Assembly: GCF_035594125.1 (NCBI RefSeq)
Contig: NC_087190.1
Span: forward strand, 7,386,962 to 7,450,961
Source: Scylla paramamosain
Lineage: Eukaryota > Arthropoda > Malacostraca > Decapoda > Portunidae
Direction of reading: 5' to 3'
Length of the DNA stretch: 64,000 nucleotides
Made by a program: the position numbers and the translations under genes. A model generated the notes under the pieces. The model made no database searches. It saw only the letters and a list, made by a program, of their open reading frames with translations, and was not told the DNA's origin. This document shows positions 1 through 30,689 of this stretch, in pieces (the first letter of the stretch is position 1; the number at the start of each line of letters is the position of its first letter).

Positions 1-300
1 GGCACCCCACTAATTACATGACCCCACTCGGATTTCGAGCCATTTATTACAACTCTGCCGCCTGTCGCTAAGCCATGACCCTATCCAGCCTAACACCTTC
101 CCACCTATCCCGTGTGCCCTAAACTTTCTCAGGAGGCTTTGATGGGGTACCTTGTTAAATGCTTTACTGAAGTCCAGATATAAGATATCATAACTATCAC
201 AAATATCATAACTATCACAGATATCATAACTATCACAGATATCATAACTATCACCCAATACATAGGTAGGAAGCTTAACTGCCACCACTTCACTTCCTTG
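1..300 (-). mobile_element. CR1-type LINE fragment, reverse transcriptase (partial)
   Basis: The minus strand encodes the RT motif YLDFSKAF(D/N)KVPH followed by LLRK.RAHGI.GKVLGWIGSWL and then runs off the window start. The same protein is found in the much longer copy at 42361-44732, so this is a broken copy of that family. The reading ends near 254-300, after an expanded 18-bp repeat. Only the core of the RT is present; there is no 3' end with octamer repeats. Non-functional fragment. Confidence 0.85.
183..254. repeat. 18-bp tandem repeat, four copies, in frame with LINE RT
   Basis: Four consecutive units of AGATATCATAACTATCAC (one unit has a single A substitution at its second base) cover 183-254. 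The intact CR1 copy near 43530 has this sequence once. On the minus strand the array encodes (CDSYDI) repeats immediately before RT motif A, so it is a local in-frame expansion. Confidence 0.9.
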
Positions 301-486
301 GGAAGCCAATGCAGCTCAGAGGCTGCATTGGGTCGTTTATAGTAGTTTCTATTATTATTTCTATTATCATTATCATTATTATTATCATCACAATTACTCT
401 TTTATATTTTTTTTAGTTGCTCCTAAGATTTTGTAGCTGAATTTCTTTTAACATTTTGTAGCTGCGCATTATGGCTGCGTTGTTGT

Positions 487-590
<104 letters not shown>

Positions 591-636
591 CAAAATTCTC
601 TGGCACCACTTTCATTCCCAAAACAGTTCCAACCTG

Positions 637-755
637 TGGTCTGACCATTTTGAATTGAGCGTTTACGCGTTGTCCTTCCCCGGTCTGCAGCTCTGCCACA
701 CTTATACCAAGACACACCTCATGTCAGGTTTTTCCTACCTCAAAATTAAATGGTG
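637..755. mobile_element. MITE-1 terminal fragment (copy c)
   Basis: The sequence begins TGGTCTGACCATTTT and continues through subterminal sequence (CTCTGCCACACTTATACCAAG, then CACCTCATGTCAGG) that matches the inverted right end of the complete copy at 53438-54243. The homology fades after about 755. This is one end only. From 756 to about 1019 nothing recognisable is seen. Confidence 0.75.
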
Positions 756-1019
756 TAGTAGTATATCCCTAGCTGTGACCTCACTCAACGTTTTCCTTTG
801 TGTCTCACAACACAAGGGAGCAGTCACAGCCTGCCCTCTAAAGACCACTCTCTTCCTTCACACAAAACTACAAGCACCTAATTACGCACACACCCTTCAC
901 TCAAAATTCATAATTATCAAGGCGACTCCTGCACCAGTCTCGGAGTTCCCATCTAGAGAGGGGACCACAAATGTTCCCAGGTCGGACTGCTCTTCTGGTA
1001 TCGTAGTCGTAGAAGTCAT

Positions 1020-2453
1020 TAACTTCTGGAACATTCGTAGTCTTAGATCGTAATTTTCAATCTGTAGAAAACCACCTTTCCTCTACTGAACCTCATCTTT
1101 TCCTCACTGAAACACAGGTGTCTGAAGCAACCGACAGTAGCTCTTTTCCTGTTTCCTCCTACTTTCTCTATCCTCATTTTCAATTTAAGTTGGATGTTGC
1201 GTCTATGTGCGCAACGACTTGCTCTCGTGCACAACGACGTGCTCTCGTGCCCACCTTCTTGAATCTTCGAGTTTTCCATCATCTGGCTACGATTACAATG
1301 TCACTTTCAAATTAAATTTATCTGTGCTGTATACCTCTCGCCTAACTCCCCTGACAATGATAAATTCTATGACTACTTAACAGAGATCTGTCTCTGTGTG
1401 CCGAGCGTAAAACAGAAATGATAGTGTCTGGCATGGAGGCGTACATTCCTCACTCTTTTTTTGTCGACCTAAACCTTCTAAACCTTGATTTAACACAGCC
1501 TGTTATACATGCTAGCAATACAGACTATGCTATACATGAAGGTGGTGGCCCACAAAAGGTACTTCAGCCTTCCATTACCAGAATCTCTTGCACTTTATAG
1601 TTCTGCCCGGAACCATGCCAAGTCTGTTCTCCAAATAACCAAAAACTCCTTCATTAACAGAAAGTGTCAAGGTCTTTCAAGATCTTGACATCCCCTCGTG
1701 ACTTCTGGCATCTATCCAAAAATATCTCCAATAACTTTGCTTCTTCTTCTTTCCTTCCTTTATTTCAACCAGATGGCACCACTGCTATCACATCTATCTC
1801 TAGAGCTGATCTCTTCGCTCAAACATCTGCTAAAAACTAAAACTTTGGATGATTCAGGGCTTGTTCCTCCCTCTTCTCCACCCTCTGACTATCTATTACC
1901 CCTCATGCTATCTATTAAAATTCTACACAATGATGTTTTCCATGCCCTAGCCGGCCTAAACCCTCAGAAGGCTCCTATTCTTCTACGAAACTGCGCCTCC
2001 GTGCTTGCACCTAGCCTAATCAAACTCTTTCAACTGTCTGTCAATATCTACCTTTCTTTCTTGCTGGAGGTTTGCCTACATTCAGCCTGTTCCTAAAAAT
2101 GATGACCGTTCTAATCCCTCAAACTACCGCCCTATTGCTGTAATTTTCTGCCTAACTAACCTTTTTTTTTTTTATTTATCCTCAACAGGAAGATTCTTAA
2201 ACATCTATCACTTCATAACCACTTCATAACTTCATAATTCTATATGATCGACAGTATGGGTTCCGTCAAGGCCGCTCTACTGGTGATCTCACTGGGTCTT
2301 TGTCATCCTCTTCTAGAGATTTGGGTGAAACTTTTGCTGTTGCCTAAGACATATCAAAAGTTTTTGGTAGAATCTGGCACAAAGCTTTGATTTCCAAACT
2401 ACCCTCCTACAGCTTCTAACCTTCTCCTGTAACTTCACCTCAAGTGTCCTTTC
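1020..2453 (+). mobile_element. LINE-B (jockey-like non-LTR retrotransposon), 5' portion
   Basis: Decayed endonuclease/RT polyprotein of the most abundant LINE in the window. About 1024-1365 encodes an endonuclease start (NIRSLRSNFQSVENHLSS...) and ends near the CAVYLSPNS motif. An internal deletion then joins it to the EN-RT linker with [14 protein letters not shown] (1418 onwards). RT N-terminal sequence (YGFRQGRSTGDL) follows at about 2255-2290. Frameshifts and stops break every domain. The copy is split at 2453 by a CR1 insertion and resumes at 2932. Assignment to the jockey/CR1 group rests on motif style; the exact clade is not proven. Confidence 0.8.
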
Positions 2454-2931
2454 ATAAGAACATAAGAACATAAGAAATAAGGGAAGCTGCAAGAAGCGAC
2501 CAGGCTTACACGTGGCAGTCCCTGTATGAAACACACCTACCTATTTCCATCTGTTATCCCCATCCATAAACTTGTCTAATCTTCTCTTAAAGCTCTCTAG
2601 TGTCCTACCACTAACTACATGATTACTGAGTCCGTGCCACTCATCTACTACTCTATTTGAGAACCAATTTTTTCCTATCTCCTTCCTAAACCTAAATTTT
2701 TCAAGCTTGAACCCGTTATTTATTGTTCTACCCTGGTTGCTGATCCTAAGAATTTTGCTTACATCTCCCTTGTTATAACCCTTATACCACTTAAAGACTT
2801 GTATCAGGTCCCCTCTTAACCTACGTCTCTCTAGAGAATGTAAATTTAACAGCTTCAGCCTCGCCTCGTAAGGAATACTCCTCATCCCCTGTATCCTTTT
2901 AGTCATTCTCCTCTGTACTGATTCTAATAGA
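2454..2931 (-). mobile_element. CR1-type LINE, 3' fragment inserted in LINE-B
   Basis: The minus strand encodes the RT C-terminus MTKRIQGMRSIPYEARLK...LDKFMDGDNRWK (2906-2541), followed by a 3' UTR ending in 8-bp repeats of ATGTTCTT (plus strand AAGAACAT). This is the octamer-type 3' end characteristic of CR1. The LINE-B sequence is cut between 2453 and 2932, and CCTTTC occurs on both sides (2448-2453 and 2932-2937), consistent with a 6-bp target duplication. The copy is 5' truncated. Confidence 0.9.
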
Positions 2932-3962
2932 CCTTTCTGATCGGTCTATTGCTGCTATAGTAGACGGTCACTGTTCTTCTCCTAAATCTATTAACAGTGG
3001 TGTTCTATCCTGCCACTCACTCTCTCCCTATTATTCACCAGTGATATTCTAAACCAAACTTCTAGTACTACCCACTCCTACGCTGATGATACCACCCAGC
3101 ACTTTTCCACCTCTTTTCATAGATATCCAGCTCTTCAGGAAGTAAACAGTTCGTGCATGGAAGCCACAGAACGCCTGACTTCTGTTCTCTCTAAATTTTC
3201 TGATTGGGGCAGAGCAAACTTGGTATTGTTCGATGCCTCAAAAACTCAATTCCTCCATCTGTCAACTCAACACAACCTACCAGACAACTATCCCTTCTTC
3301 TTCAGTGGCACTCAACTTCTACTTCTACATTCTCAACGTTCTCTTCTACATTGAACATTCTCGGTCTCTCCTTTAACTGGAAACTTCACATCTCACCTCA
3401 AGCTAAAACAACTTCTATGAAGTTAGGCGTTATGAGACGTCTCCGCCAGTTTTTCTCACCTCCCCAGCTGCTAACTCTGCACAAGGGTATTATCCGTCTA
3501 TGTATGGAGTATGCTTCACATGTCTGGGGGATTTCTCTGATACCGCTCTTTTAGACAGAGTGGAATCAAAAGCTTTCCATCTTATCAATTCCTCTCTTTT
3601 AAGTGACTGTTTTCAGCCTCTGTCTGAAATGCATGCCCCGCCCTCTCCTCCCACGGCCTCGCTCCACAAGACTTTCTTCTTTCACCCATATTCTGTCTAC
3701 CTCTCTAATGCAAGAGTTAACCAGTATTCTCAGTCATTTATCCCTTTCTCTGGTAAACTCTGGAACTCCCTGTATCCTTCTGTATTTACACATTCCTATG
3801 ACAAATTCCTTCAAGAGGGAGGTTTCAGGACACCTATCCTTCATTTTTTTTTATTATCGCTTCGGACCCTATTCAGGGACTGGCATCTCAGTGGGTTTTT
3901 TTTTTTTCTTTTTTTATTGGGTTTTTGTTACCCTTGGCCGGTGTATCTCCTACATAAACAAA
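2932..3962 (+). mobile_element. LINE-B, 3' portion (same copy as 1020-2453)
   Basis: It resumes with the RT segment DRSIAAIVDGHCSSPKS and the YADD-like motif (SYADDTT, here degraded). It then gives ISDWGRANLV, LRRLRQFFSPPQLLTL and the C-terminal NARVNQYSQSFIPFSGKLWNSL segment (ORFs 3157-3970). The 3' UTR ends ...GGCCGGTGT.TCTCCTACATAA near 3960. Several frameshifts make it a pseudogene. All LINE-B copies in the window share the CTACATAA-type 3' end. Confidence 0.85.
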
Positions 3963-4412
3963 CATGGTAGAATCAAAAGCTTTTCGTCTCATCAACTCCT
4001 CTCCCGTAACTGACTGTCTTCAGCCTCGTTCTCATGGCCGCAATGCTGCATCTCTAGCTATGTTCCACCGCTATTTTCATGCTAACTGTGCTCTTCTGAT
4101 CTTGCTAACTGCATGCCTCCCCTCCTCCCGCGGCCTCGCTGCACAAGGCTTTCTTTTTTCTCTCACTCCTATTCTGTCCAATTCTCTAATACAAGAGTTA
4201 TTCAGTATTGACAATCATTCATCCATTTCTCTAGTAAACTCTGGAACTGCTTCTGTATTTCCACCTTCCTATGACTTAAATTCCTTCAAGAGGGAGGTTT
4301 CAAGACACTTATCCTTAAGTTTTTGACTACCGCTTCGGACACTGTGGTCTTTATTTTTTTTTACTGAATTTTTATTGCCCTTGGCCGGTGTCCCTCCTAC
4401 ATAATGAAAAAA
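3963..4412 (+). mobile_element. LINE-B, second 3' fragment, head-to-tail with the first
   Basis: Directly after the first 3' end the sequence restarts at the VESKAFRLINSS segment and repeats the C-terminus and 3' UTR (SLVNSGTASVFPPSYDLNSFKREVSRHLS; CCCTTGGCCGGTGTCCCTCCTACATAA). This is a tandem, severely 5' truncated copy followed by a poly-A run. Confidence 0.85.
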
Positions 4413-4450
4413 AAAAAAAACCCTAAATGCCCTAAAAGGGCAATTTGGTG

Positions 4451-4451
<1 letters not shown>

Positions 4452-4538
<87 letters not shown>
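4452..4538. repeat. (TA)n microsatellite
   Basis: Pure TA dinucleotide run. It sits where the intact MITE-1 copy has only a few TA units (about 54105-54115), so it looks like expansion of an element-internal seed. Confidence 0.95.
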
Positions 4539-4544
<6 letters not shown>

Positions 4545-4965
4545 TATTTCCAGTTTTTTTTTTTTTTTTTTTTGCAAACACGACAATACTAGGCAATGTT
4601 TCCTCCACGTCTCCATGGCTGACCAAATGAGGTCACACTGTCAGTAACCGTGTTAATCCATGGTCACTTCCTCTCGCGCCGCCAGCCAGGAAGCTACCTC
4701 TCCTGCTCGCTCTCGCCACCATGGCTGTAAAAAGGGCTTACTTAGTAAATAAGTATTTTTTTGCAAAAAAAAAAAAAAAAAAAAGATAATAGGGGATCAT
4801 TACTTGAGCCCTCAAGAGCTGTTGCCTGAACAGCGAAAACCACCAACGTGCCTTGACTTTTACTTTGATGGTGGTGTGGAAAAAACTCGTAAAGAATAAA
4901 AATATAACATTATTGTTTAAGGAAAATGTCATATCTAAAAGGGAACCAATCATATTTAAACGAAA

Positions 4966-5082
<117 letters not shown>

Positions 5083-5656
5083 AGAGGGGGACGCAGCTTG
5101 ACTGACAGGCATATTTTTTCTCAAATTTTAATTATTCATAGGCAAGTATAGATCTCTGATAGAAATAAATTTGCATGGAATGTAAATTGTATAAGCAGAG
5201 AGAGAGAGAGAGAGAGAGAGAGTATGGGGAGAGTGGTTATCAGCGACACATAGCCTCTAATCTGATAACACTATGTAAAAAAATTTCACTTTTTCTTGTC
5301 CTTGGCCCCACACCATAATTTTCCAGTTATTTCCATCTAAACAAAATAGAAAAAAAAGTTAATTTGATCCTAAAACTTTGCTTTTGTGTTTAGAACAATG
5401 AATTTACATTTTTCCTTTTTTTCATTATAGAATGGGTTACTATTCGTTTTGATGTCAGATGACCTTTGCAAAATTTCAATTGCTTATCTAATTGCTTTTA
5501 AAATGTTGCATGTAAGTTAAAACTAAAAAAAAAAATATAGTGTTGTAAAGATTTTTTTTTTTATTTTAGTAAGATCATTCTTGAACTGACCAAATCTAGC
5601 AAGAAATTTATCATATTTAGAAGAATTTGTTTCCATTTCAGAAATGTTCTCATATC

Positions 5657-5906
5657 TTCCAGAATATTCTACCAGACACTTTTAGAAGTTTCTAGAACAT
5701 TTTAGAACATTCTATTCAATGTAAACATTTCCAAAATATTCTAGAACTTCCTGGAGTAAATATGTAGAGGTATCAAAAATTTTCTAGAATCTACAAGATT
5801 TTTTTTTTTTATGATTCAGAATATTCTAAAGTAGGTTCAAGAATATTCTAGAAAGACTGAGAACATTCTGGAACACATTCTAGAAAGACTTAAGAATATT
5901 CTAGAG
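5657..5906 (+). promoter_or_regulatory. Heat-shock element (HSE) array
   Basis: At least eight perfect TTCnnGAA boxes occur at 5657, 5690, 5739, 5782, 5836, 5846, 5866 and 5878, plus a near match at 5899. Several join into the alternating nGAAn arrangement bound by HSF trimers. TTCAAGAATATTCTAGAA (5836-5853) has four correctly phased subunits; 5657-5669 and 5861-5873 have three. The array ends about 20 bp before a TATA box. HSF control is inferred from this architecture. Confidence 0.75.
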
Positions 5907-5919
5907 TACTGCTTGACAA

Positions 5920-5953
5920 TATAAAAGTAGGGGCTTCTAGACCACCTATCAGT
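5920..5953 (+). promoter_or_regulatory. Core promoter: TATA box and arthropod initiator
   Basis: TATAAAAG at 5920-5927 is followed by ATCAGTTC. The TCAGT initiator spans 5949-5953, so the predicted +1 A (5951) lies 31 bases after the first T of the TATA box, the canonical spacing. It sits directly after the HSE array and 44 bases before the ATG at 5995. Confidence 0.75.
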
Positions 5954-5994
5954 TCTGCTTTGGCTGCCTAAGAAGACACATCACAACAGGTGAA

Positions 5995-6141
5995 ATGGCA
6001 TCAAGAGGCTGCAATCACTCTCCAGATGCATTCTGTTACATATGTGATCAATTCGTAAAGACAAGGGTTCTCTGTGACAGCATCTGGAAAAATGGTGAAA
6101 TTAAGCTATTTTTTAGGCAAAAAAAAAAAATAAATAAATAA
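5995..6141 (+). pseudogene. Truncated Cys-rich (CYIC-type) ORF
   Basis: A 48-codon ORF starts MASRGCNHSPDAFCYICDQF. It has a CxxC pair (CYIC) with an upstream Cys, like the start of a zinc-binding module, but it loses this character after ~35 residues and runs into a poly-A/TAAA tract with a TAA stop. I recall a multicopy arthropod protein family beginning in this style (M..R.C...P..FCYICGEF), but that is memory and was not checked. The ORF is too short to hold a full domain, so it is probably a truncated copy. The TATA/Inr upstream makes transcription possible. Confidence 0.5.
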
Positions 6142-6168
6142 ATAAAGTAAATAAATAAATAAATAAAA
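6121..6168. repeat. A-rich (TAAA)n tract
   Basis: Poly-A followed by TAAA tetranucleotides; it terminates the short ORF. Confidence 0.9.
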
Positions 6169-6370
6169 GCCACAAAAACAAAGTTTGACAGGAATAATTG
6201 ACATTTCCTATTGTTTTGTAATGAAAAGAGTTGGAAAGTAACACTTGCTTGTCAAAGACGAAAATCGTGTTACATAGCGTCATTGCCTAACACAAGGTTT
6301 GGCAGCGCCATAGACCGGGAAATCCCCAGAAAGGACAACACCTAAACACTCAATTCAAAATGGTCTGACC

Positions 6371-25842
<19,472 letters not shown>

Positions 25843-26234
25843 TGATTACTACGCAATACCTTTGCTTTCGTGGAACTAAGAGTGAGGGTACGTGGGTGTT
25901 GCCAATTTCAATGAAAAAATATTTTGTCTGTGTTTATCAGTGTCCACTTTCTTACCTATTGAGTTTGTTCTTAAAAAAAAAAAAAAAAAAAAAACTTCAT
26001 TTATTTCAACTTTTAAATTATTTGCGTCTAACTACAACATAAACATATTTTCAAATCTGTTCACAATCTTATCAATATAGGTTCTACAAAGTTCATTATC
26101 CACGTAATTCCATAGTTTAGATAGTACTTAAGATAGTTAATAGCAGTACATTATATAAATATATACATAGCAATATGAGTAATTAATACACTAATATATT
26201 GAACATCTTTATATTAGCCAGCTGAATTGCACCC
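25843..26234. other. Region downstream of the synthetase gene
   Basis: Probable 3' UTR and flank with a poly-A run at about 25972-25994. No polyadenylation signal could be placed with confidence. Confidence 0.4.
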
Positions 26235-26720
26235 TTACTTTAATCCCCACACTTACTTTTACAATCGTTTGTGTAAATGTTGAAAAGAACAGGTGACAAC
26301 ACACATCCCTGGGGAGCTCCTGTGCTTGTAACTATGATGTCAAAATTGATGTTAGATATGCTGACAAACTGTTCACAATTTAAGAGGTAGTCTAGTATCG
26401 ACAATATGAGATTACTATTAACATTCACGGTTAACAATTTGTCAATTAGTAGGTGAGATTTAATGGTGTTGAAAGCGATAATGAATTACACGAATGTAAG
26501 AATGAAGTTTTTCAAGCTAGCTCGTTATTTCGTGACAGCATTTGTACACTTCTCCCAGATGAATAAACTGGTGTGGATCATTATACTCACTAACAAACCT
26601 CCACAAAATATGCTTAATGATTCCCCGAGCGGAGAAAGAGGATTCTACTTTTGTTACTGCACATCTTTACAACCCAATGTTTCGGCTGGCCCCTGGAGGG
26701 TACAACGATGATTTGGTCAG
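26235..26720 (-). mobile_element. Non-LTR RT fragment (third LINE family)
   Basis: The minus strand encodes FNTIKSHLLIDKLLTVNVN...SILDYLLNCEQFVSISNINFDIIVTSTGAPQGCVLSPVLFNIYTND. The APQGCVLSPVLF...TND motif is RT block B of a LINE distinct from CR1 and LINE-B. The catalytic xxDD block is absent. Confidence 0.7.
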
Positions 26721-27504
<784 letters not shown>

Positions 27505-27578
27505 TACAGGATGTAACGCGAGTTTCTGCAAATACTGAAAGAGGCGAAAGAACGTGTAATTCTAAGTAGAAAATGTTC

Positions 27579-27580
<2 letters not shown>
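27505..27580 (-). repeat. Inverted repeat arm, partner at 25128-25203
   Basis: See partner. The arms are about 2.4 kb apart and enclose the last synthetase exon and a LINE fragment. Confidence 0.8.

Positions 27581-27581
<1 letters not shown>

Positions 27582-27644
<63 letters not shown>
27582..27644. repeat. (GA)n microsatellite
   Basis: Pure GA run directly after the inverted repeat arm. Confidence 0.97.
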
Positions 27645-27647
<3 letters not shown>

Positions 27648-27922
27648 ATATAGATATAATTAGCTAGATAGATAGATGTGCATTTATGGGCAGGCTGGGA
27701 TTAAAAAATTGATAGGCAAAATTCGTCTCACAATACCTCAGATTCCATCAAATAATTCCATTCAAACTTGTAATAAAAGTTTGTTGAAGAGAAGTGTATC
27801 AGAACAACCTCCATTACATGAAACACCTTTGCTTTTCTGAAGAAAAGTTACATATTTTCATTGTTCAGTTCTTTTCCTGGGTTTTTATTTATTTATTTAT
27901 TTTTTTTTTTTATTTATTTACC

Positions 27923-28263
27923 AACATAACCCAGCCTCTCTAACCAAATTGGGGGTTTAAAGAGGACTAAGGCAATCCTTTGTTGTAACATAACCCAGCC
28001 TTCCTAGCCAAATTAGGCTTTAATCTTTTCACTGCGATATGCAACAATTCACAACACTAGAAACAATGTATGAAATCTTTATAAACATCTACAAGGAAAA
28101 GAAAAGAAAGGAAAATAGATTACGCAATTTGTAGCCTGTTTAATGGTTACAGATGGCAGCATAGCAAGAGAACATGTCTCCGAATAGTTAACGAGCGAGG
28201 AAGGATCCACCAAATAGCAGTGAAAGGGTTAAAGAGGACTAAGGCGATCTTTTGTTGTAACAT
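27923..28263. repeat. 64-bp tandem repeat, two units, second unit split by a MITE
   Basis: Unit 1 starts at 27923 (AACATAACCCAGCCTCTCTA...TTTAAAGAGGACTAAGGCAA). Unit 2 starts at 27987 with the same words, is cut at TTAA (28020-28023), and resumes at 28229 with TTAAAGAGGACTAAGGCGA...TTGTTGTAA. Confidence 0.9.
28024..28228. mobile_element. piggyBac-type MITE (205 bp, TTAA target site)
   Basis: Ends are TCTTTTCACTGC (28024-28035) and the complement of CCCTTTCACTGC (28217-28228), matching at 10 of 12 positions. TTAA flanks both sides (28020-28023 and 28229-28232). The neighbouring tandem unit shows the unoccupied site. Non-coding. TTAA duplication plus CCCTTT-type ends point to piggyBac mobilisation. 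Confidence 0.8.
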
Positions 28264-28289
28264 TACAACGTACGACCCGGTCTGCGACG

Positions 28290-30640
28290 AGTCTAACTAA
28301 ACCCACCCTCACTTTCAGGACTAATGCTAAACAGTGTCGCCCGCCATGTCAATGGTCGGGAAACGAGTACCGCGGGGGCAGGTGAATACAACCCTGACTT
28401 TCTAATATATGATCTAATCGTTGGCCCTGGCCATCGGTGTGTAAGACAACAGTCATCACATACTACCATTATAGGCATTGTTTCCAGGTGTGAGAGTCCG
28501 TTCATTACCCTGATTCATGACAATACAGAATATGTAGCCCTCCTTCAGCAATTTCCTACGCTCACAGAGCCTCTCCAGCAGCGAGAAACCACGGCCCACG
28601 CCGTACACCACCATACTGAGACAACTGGCCCATCAGTCTTCGCTCGGCAGCCTCCGTGCCGCAAAGGCAGAGTTCGATTCCTTACTAAGGGATGGAATTA
28701 TACAAGCATCCAAGAGTTGTTGGGTTTCTCCTCCTCATATGGTGCCAAACCTTCAGGTAAGGAGTGGCTTGCATGTGGGGACTACAGAGCACTGAACAAA
28801 GTCACGGTGCCAGATAGATATCCAATCCCACATATTCAAGATTTCCATCTGAAGTTAAAAGGACAAACAATTTTTTTTCCAAAATTGATTTAGTGAGGGC
28901 CTTCCATCAGAAACCAGTGCACCCACCAGACATACCTAAAACAGCTGTCGCCACAACATTTGGATTATTTGGGTTCAAATTTATGAATTTTGGTTTACGT
29001 AATGCTGCACAGACCTTCCAACGACACATGGATCATATTTTGCGCGACATGAGATTTGCAACGGTGTGCATCGACGACATTCTTGTGGCATCAAACAGTA
29101 GGAAGAAACATCGCACTAACCTTCGGCATCTGCTGACACGCCTTTAAGACAACAATATCAAGATTCATCCAGCTAAGTATGTTTTTGGAGCAGGGGCAGT
29201 GGATTTTCTTGGACATGAAATTAGTAAGGAAGTTATTTCCCCCTGCTACTAAAAGTAGAAATTATTCGTCAGATTCCACAGCTAACTTCAGCGAGAAAGC
29301 TCAGGGAGTTTCCTTGGAGTTGTGATCTGTTACCACCACTTCATCCCCAAAGCTGCAGAGAAGTCACACCTATTCCATAATCTCCTGAAAGGTCTTCCCC
29401 ACAGATCTACATTTATGCTTAAACGGACGCAAGAGGCTGCAGTTACTTTCGCTACCATTAAAGAAGAAATAGCTCGGTTTCCTCACCTTACTTATCCGGA
29501 TTCTGAAGCACAACTGTTTCTGACCACCGACGCCTCTTCTACAGCTGTCGGCGCGGTACTGCAGCAGACCAGCAAAGGCGATGTATCTCCAATCGGTTTC
29601 TACTCTAAACGCCACCATGCTGCCCAAATCAAATATGCTGCGTTTGACCGAGAGCTGCTGGCAATATACATAGCTGTGCAACACTTAAAACACCTTCTGA
29701 AGGGTAGGCAGTTTTACATCCTCTGTGATCATAAACCCTGAACATTTGCTATGACACGCCCTTCAGACACCTACACTCCACGAGTGCAGCGACAGCTTTC
29801 ATATATCTCTGAATTCACGACTGACATTTGTCATATTAGGGGAGTGGAGAATCCTGTGGCCGACGCTCTCTTGCGCTCCATCACTGCCATGACTCAATAC
29901 CCACCGCCGCTTGAGTACCAACAAATCACTATCGCGCAAGAGACCGACGACGACCTTGCTGAGTTTAGAAGAAATCCTATGTCTTTAGAGCTTCATCCCT
30001 TCCAGGTTTCTGGTACATCCCTTCAGGTGTGGTGCGACGTGTTGGGAAGAGTCATCCTGGAGTCAAAGCCACGCGACGACTCAACTCGTTCTGTGGTGTG
30101 GCCTCAGATTCGCTCCTGGACAAGCAATGTATCTCCTGTTAGGCATCAAAAGTTCATCGTCATGTGAAGGCTCCGTAGCAACCCTTTCCTTTACCAAGAT
30201 GTAGGTTTCAGACGGTTCATGTGGATATTCTAGGTCCTTGGCCTCCATCTAGAGGAAACAGGTATTTGCTGACTAGCACTGATCATTTCACCAGATGGAC
30301 TACAGCAACTCCAGTGCCTGACATCTCTGCAGAATCGACAGCTTCAGCATTTCTCTGAGGGTCTCTCACTTTGGCGCACCTAACAGTCATAACTGACCGC
30401 GGTGCCCAGTTCGAATCCCACCTATGGCAGGAGGACTGCTTACCATCCACAGGCTAAAGATATGGTTGAAGACTTTCATCGCCACCTCAAGGACGCCCTG
30501 AAAACTCATCCTTAACCGTTGACTCTTTACTGCTTGTGATGCTCGCCCTTCGCATCACAACAAAGGAAGATTTGCAAGTCCAGTAGAACTTAACTTCGGC
30601 CAGATCCTACCAGGGCAGTTCTCTGCAGCGATGAACAAAG
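28290..30640 (+). mobile_element. Ty3/Gypsy-type retrotransposon pol (RT-RNaseH-integrase), degraded
   Basis: [32 protein letters not shown] (about 28755-28850). A poly-T frameshift near 28870 follows, then RAFHQKPVHPPDIPKTAVATTFGLFGFKFMNFGLRNAAQTFQRHMDHIL with active-site block TVCIDDILVAS (about 29060-29095). RNase H: FLTTDASSTAVGAVLQQ, FDRELLAIYIAVQHLKHLLKGRQFYILCDHKP, interrupted by TGA, then the C-terminal QLSYISEFTTDICHIRGVENPVADALLR. Integrase: FQTVHVDILGPWPPSRGNRYLLTSTDHFTRWTTATPVPD (30205-30320) and TDRGAQFES (30392-30418), then decay. The integrase zinc finger is deleted. No LTRs were found. Domain order is the normal Gypsy order. Confidence 0.88.
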
Positions 30641-30689
30641 AGAATAGTAATGACAAGTACGCATTTCTGGACTCTAAACGTCAGATCAC

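Larger units (their letters stand above)
5268..6280 (+). mobile_element. Putative ~1 kb element with short TIRs and a heat-shock-type promoter
   Basis: A 1013-bp block interrupts MITE-1. Its ends are short inverted repeats: ACACTATGTAA at 5268-5278, and at 6270-6280 the complement of ACGCTATGTAA. Inside, in order, are AT-rich sequence, a dense array of TTCnnGAA boxes (5657-5906), TATAAAAG (5920), the arthropod initiator TCAGT (5949), a short Cys-rich ORF (5995) and AT-rich trailing sequence. The boundary is supported by the MITE-1 sequence resuming at ATTGCC. Being mobile is an inference; no transposase is seen. Confidence 0.55.

Noticed and set aside
306..331. Small hairpin CCAATGCAGC / GCTGCATTGG
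   Set aside because: Only 10-bp arms with a 6-nt loop; could be chance and no repeat context was seen.
5995..6141. N-terminal exon of the acyl-CoA synthetase gene
   Set aside because: The peptide has Cys pairs and no resemblance to adenylate-forming enzymes; it belongs to the inserted element.
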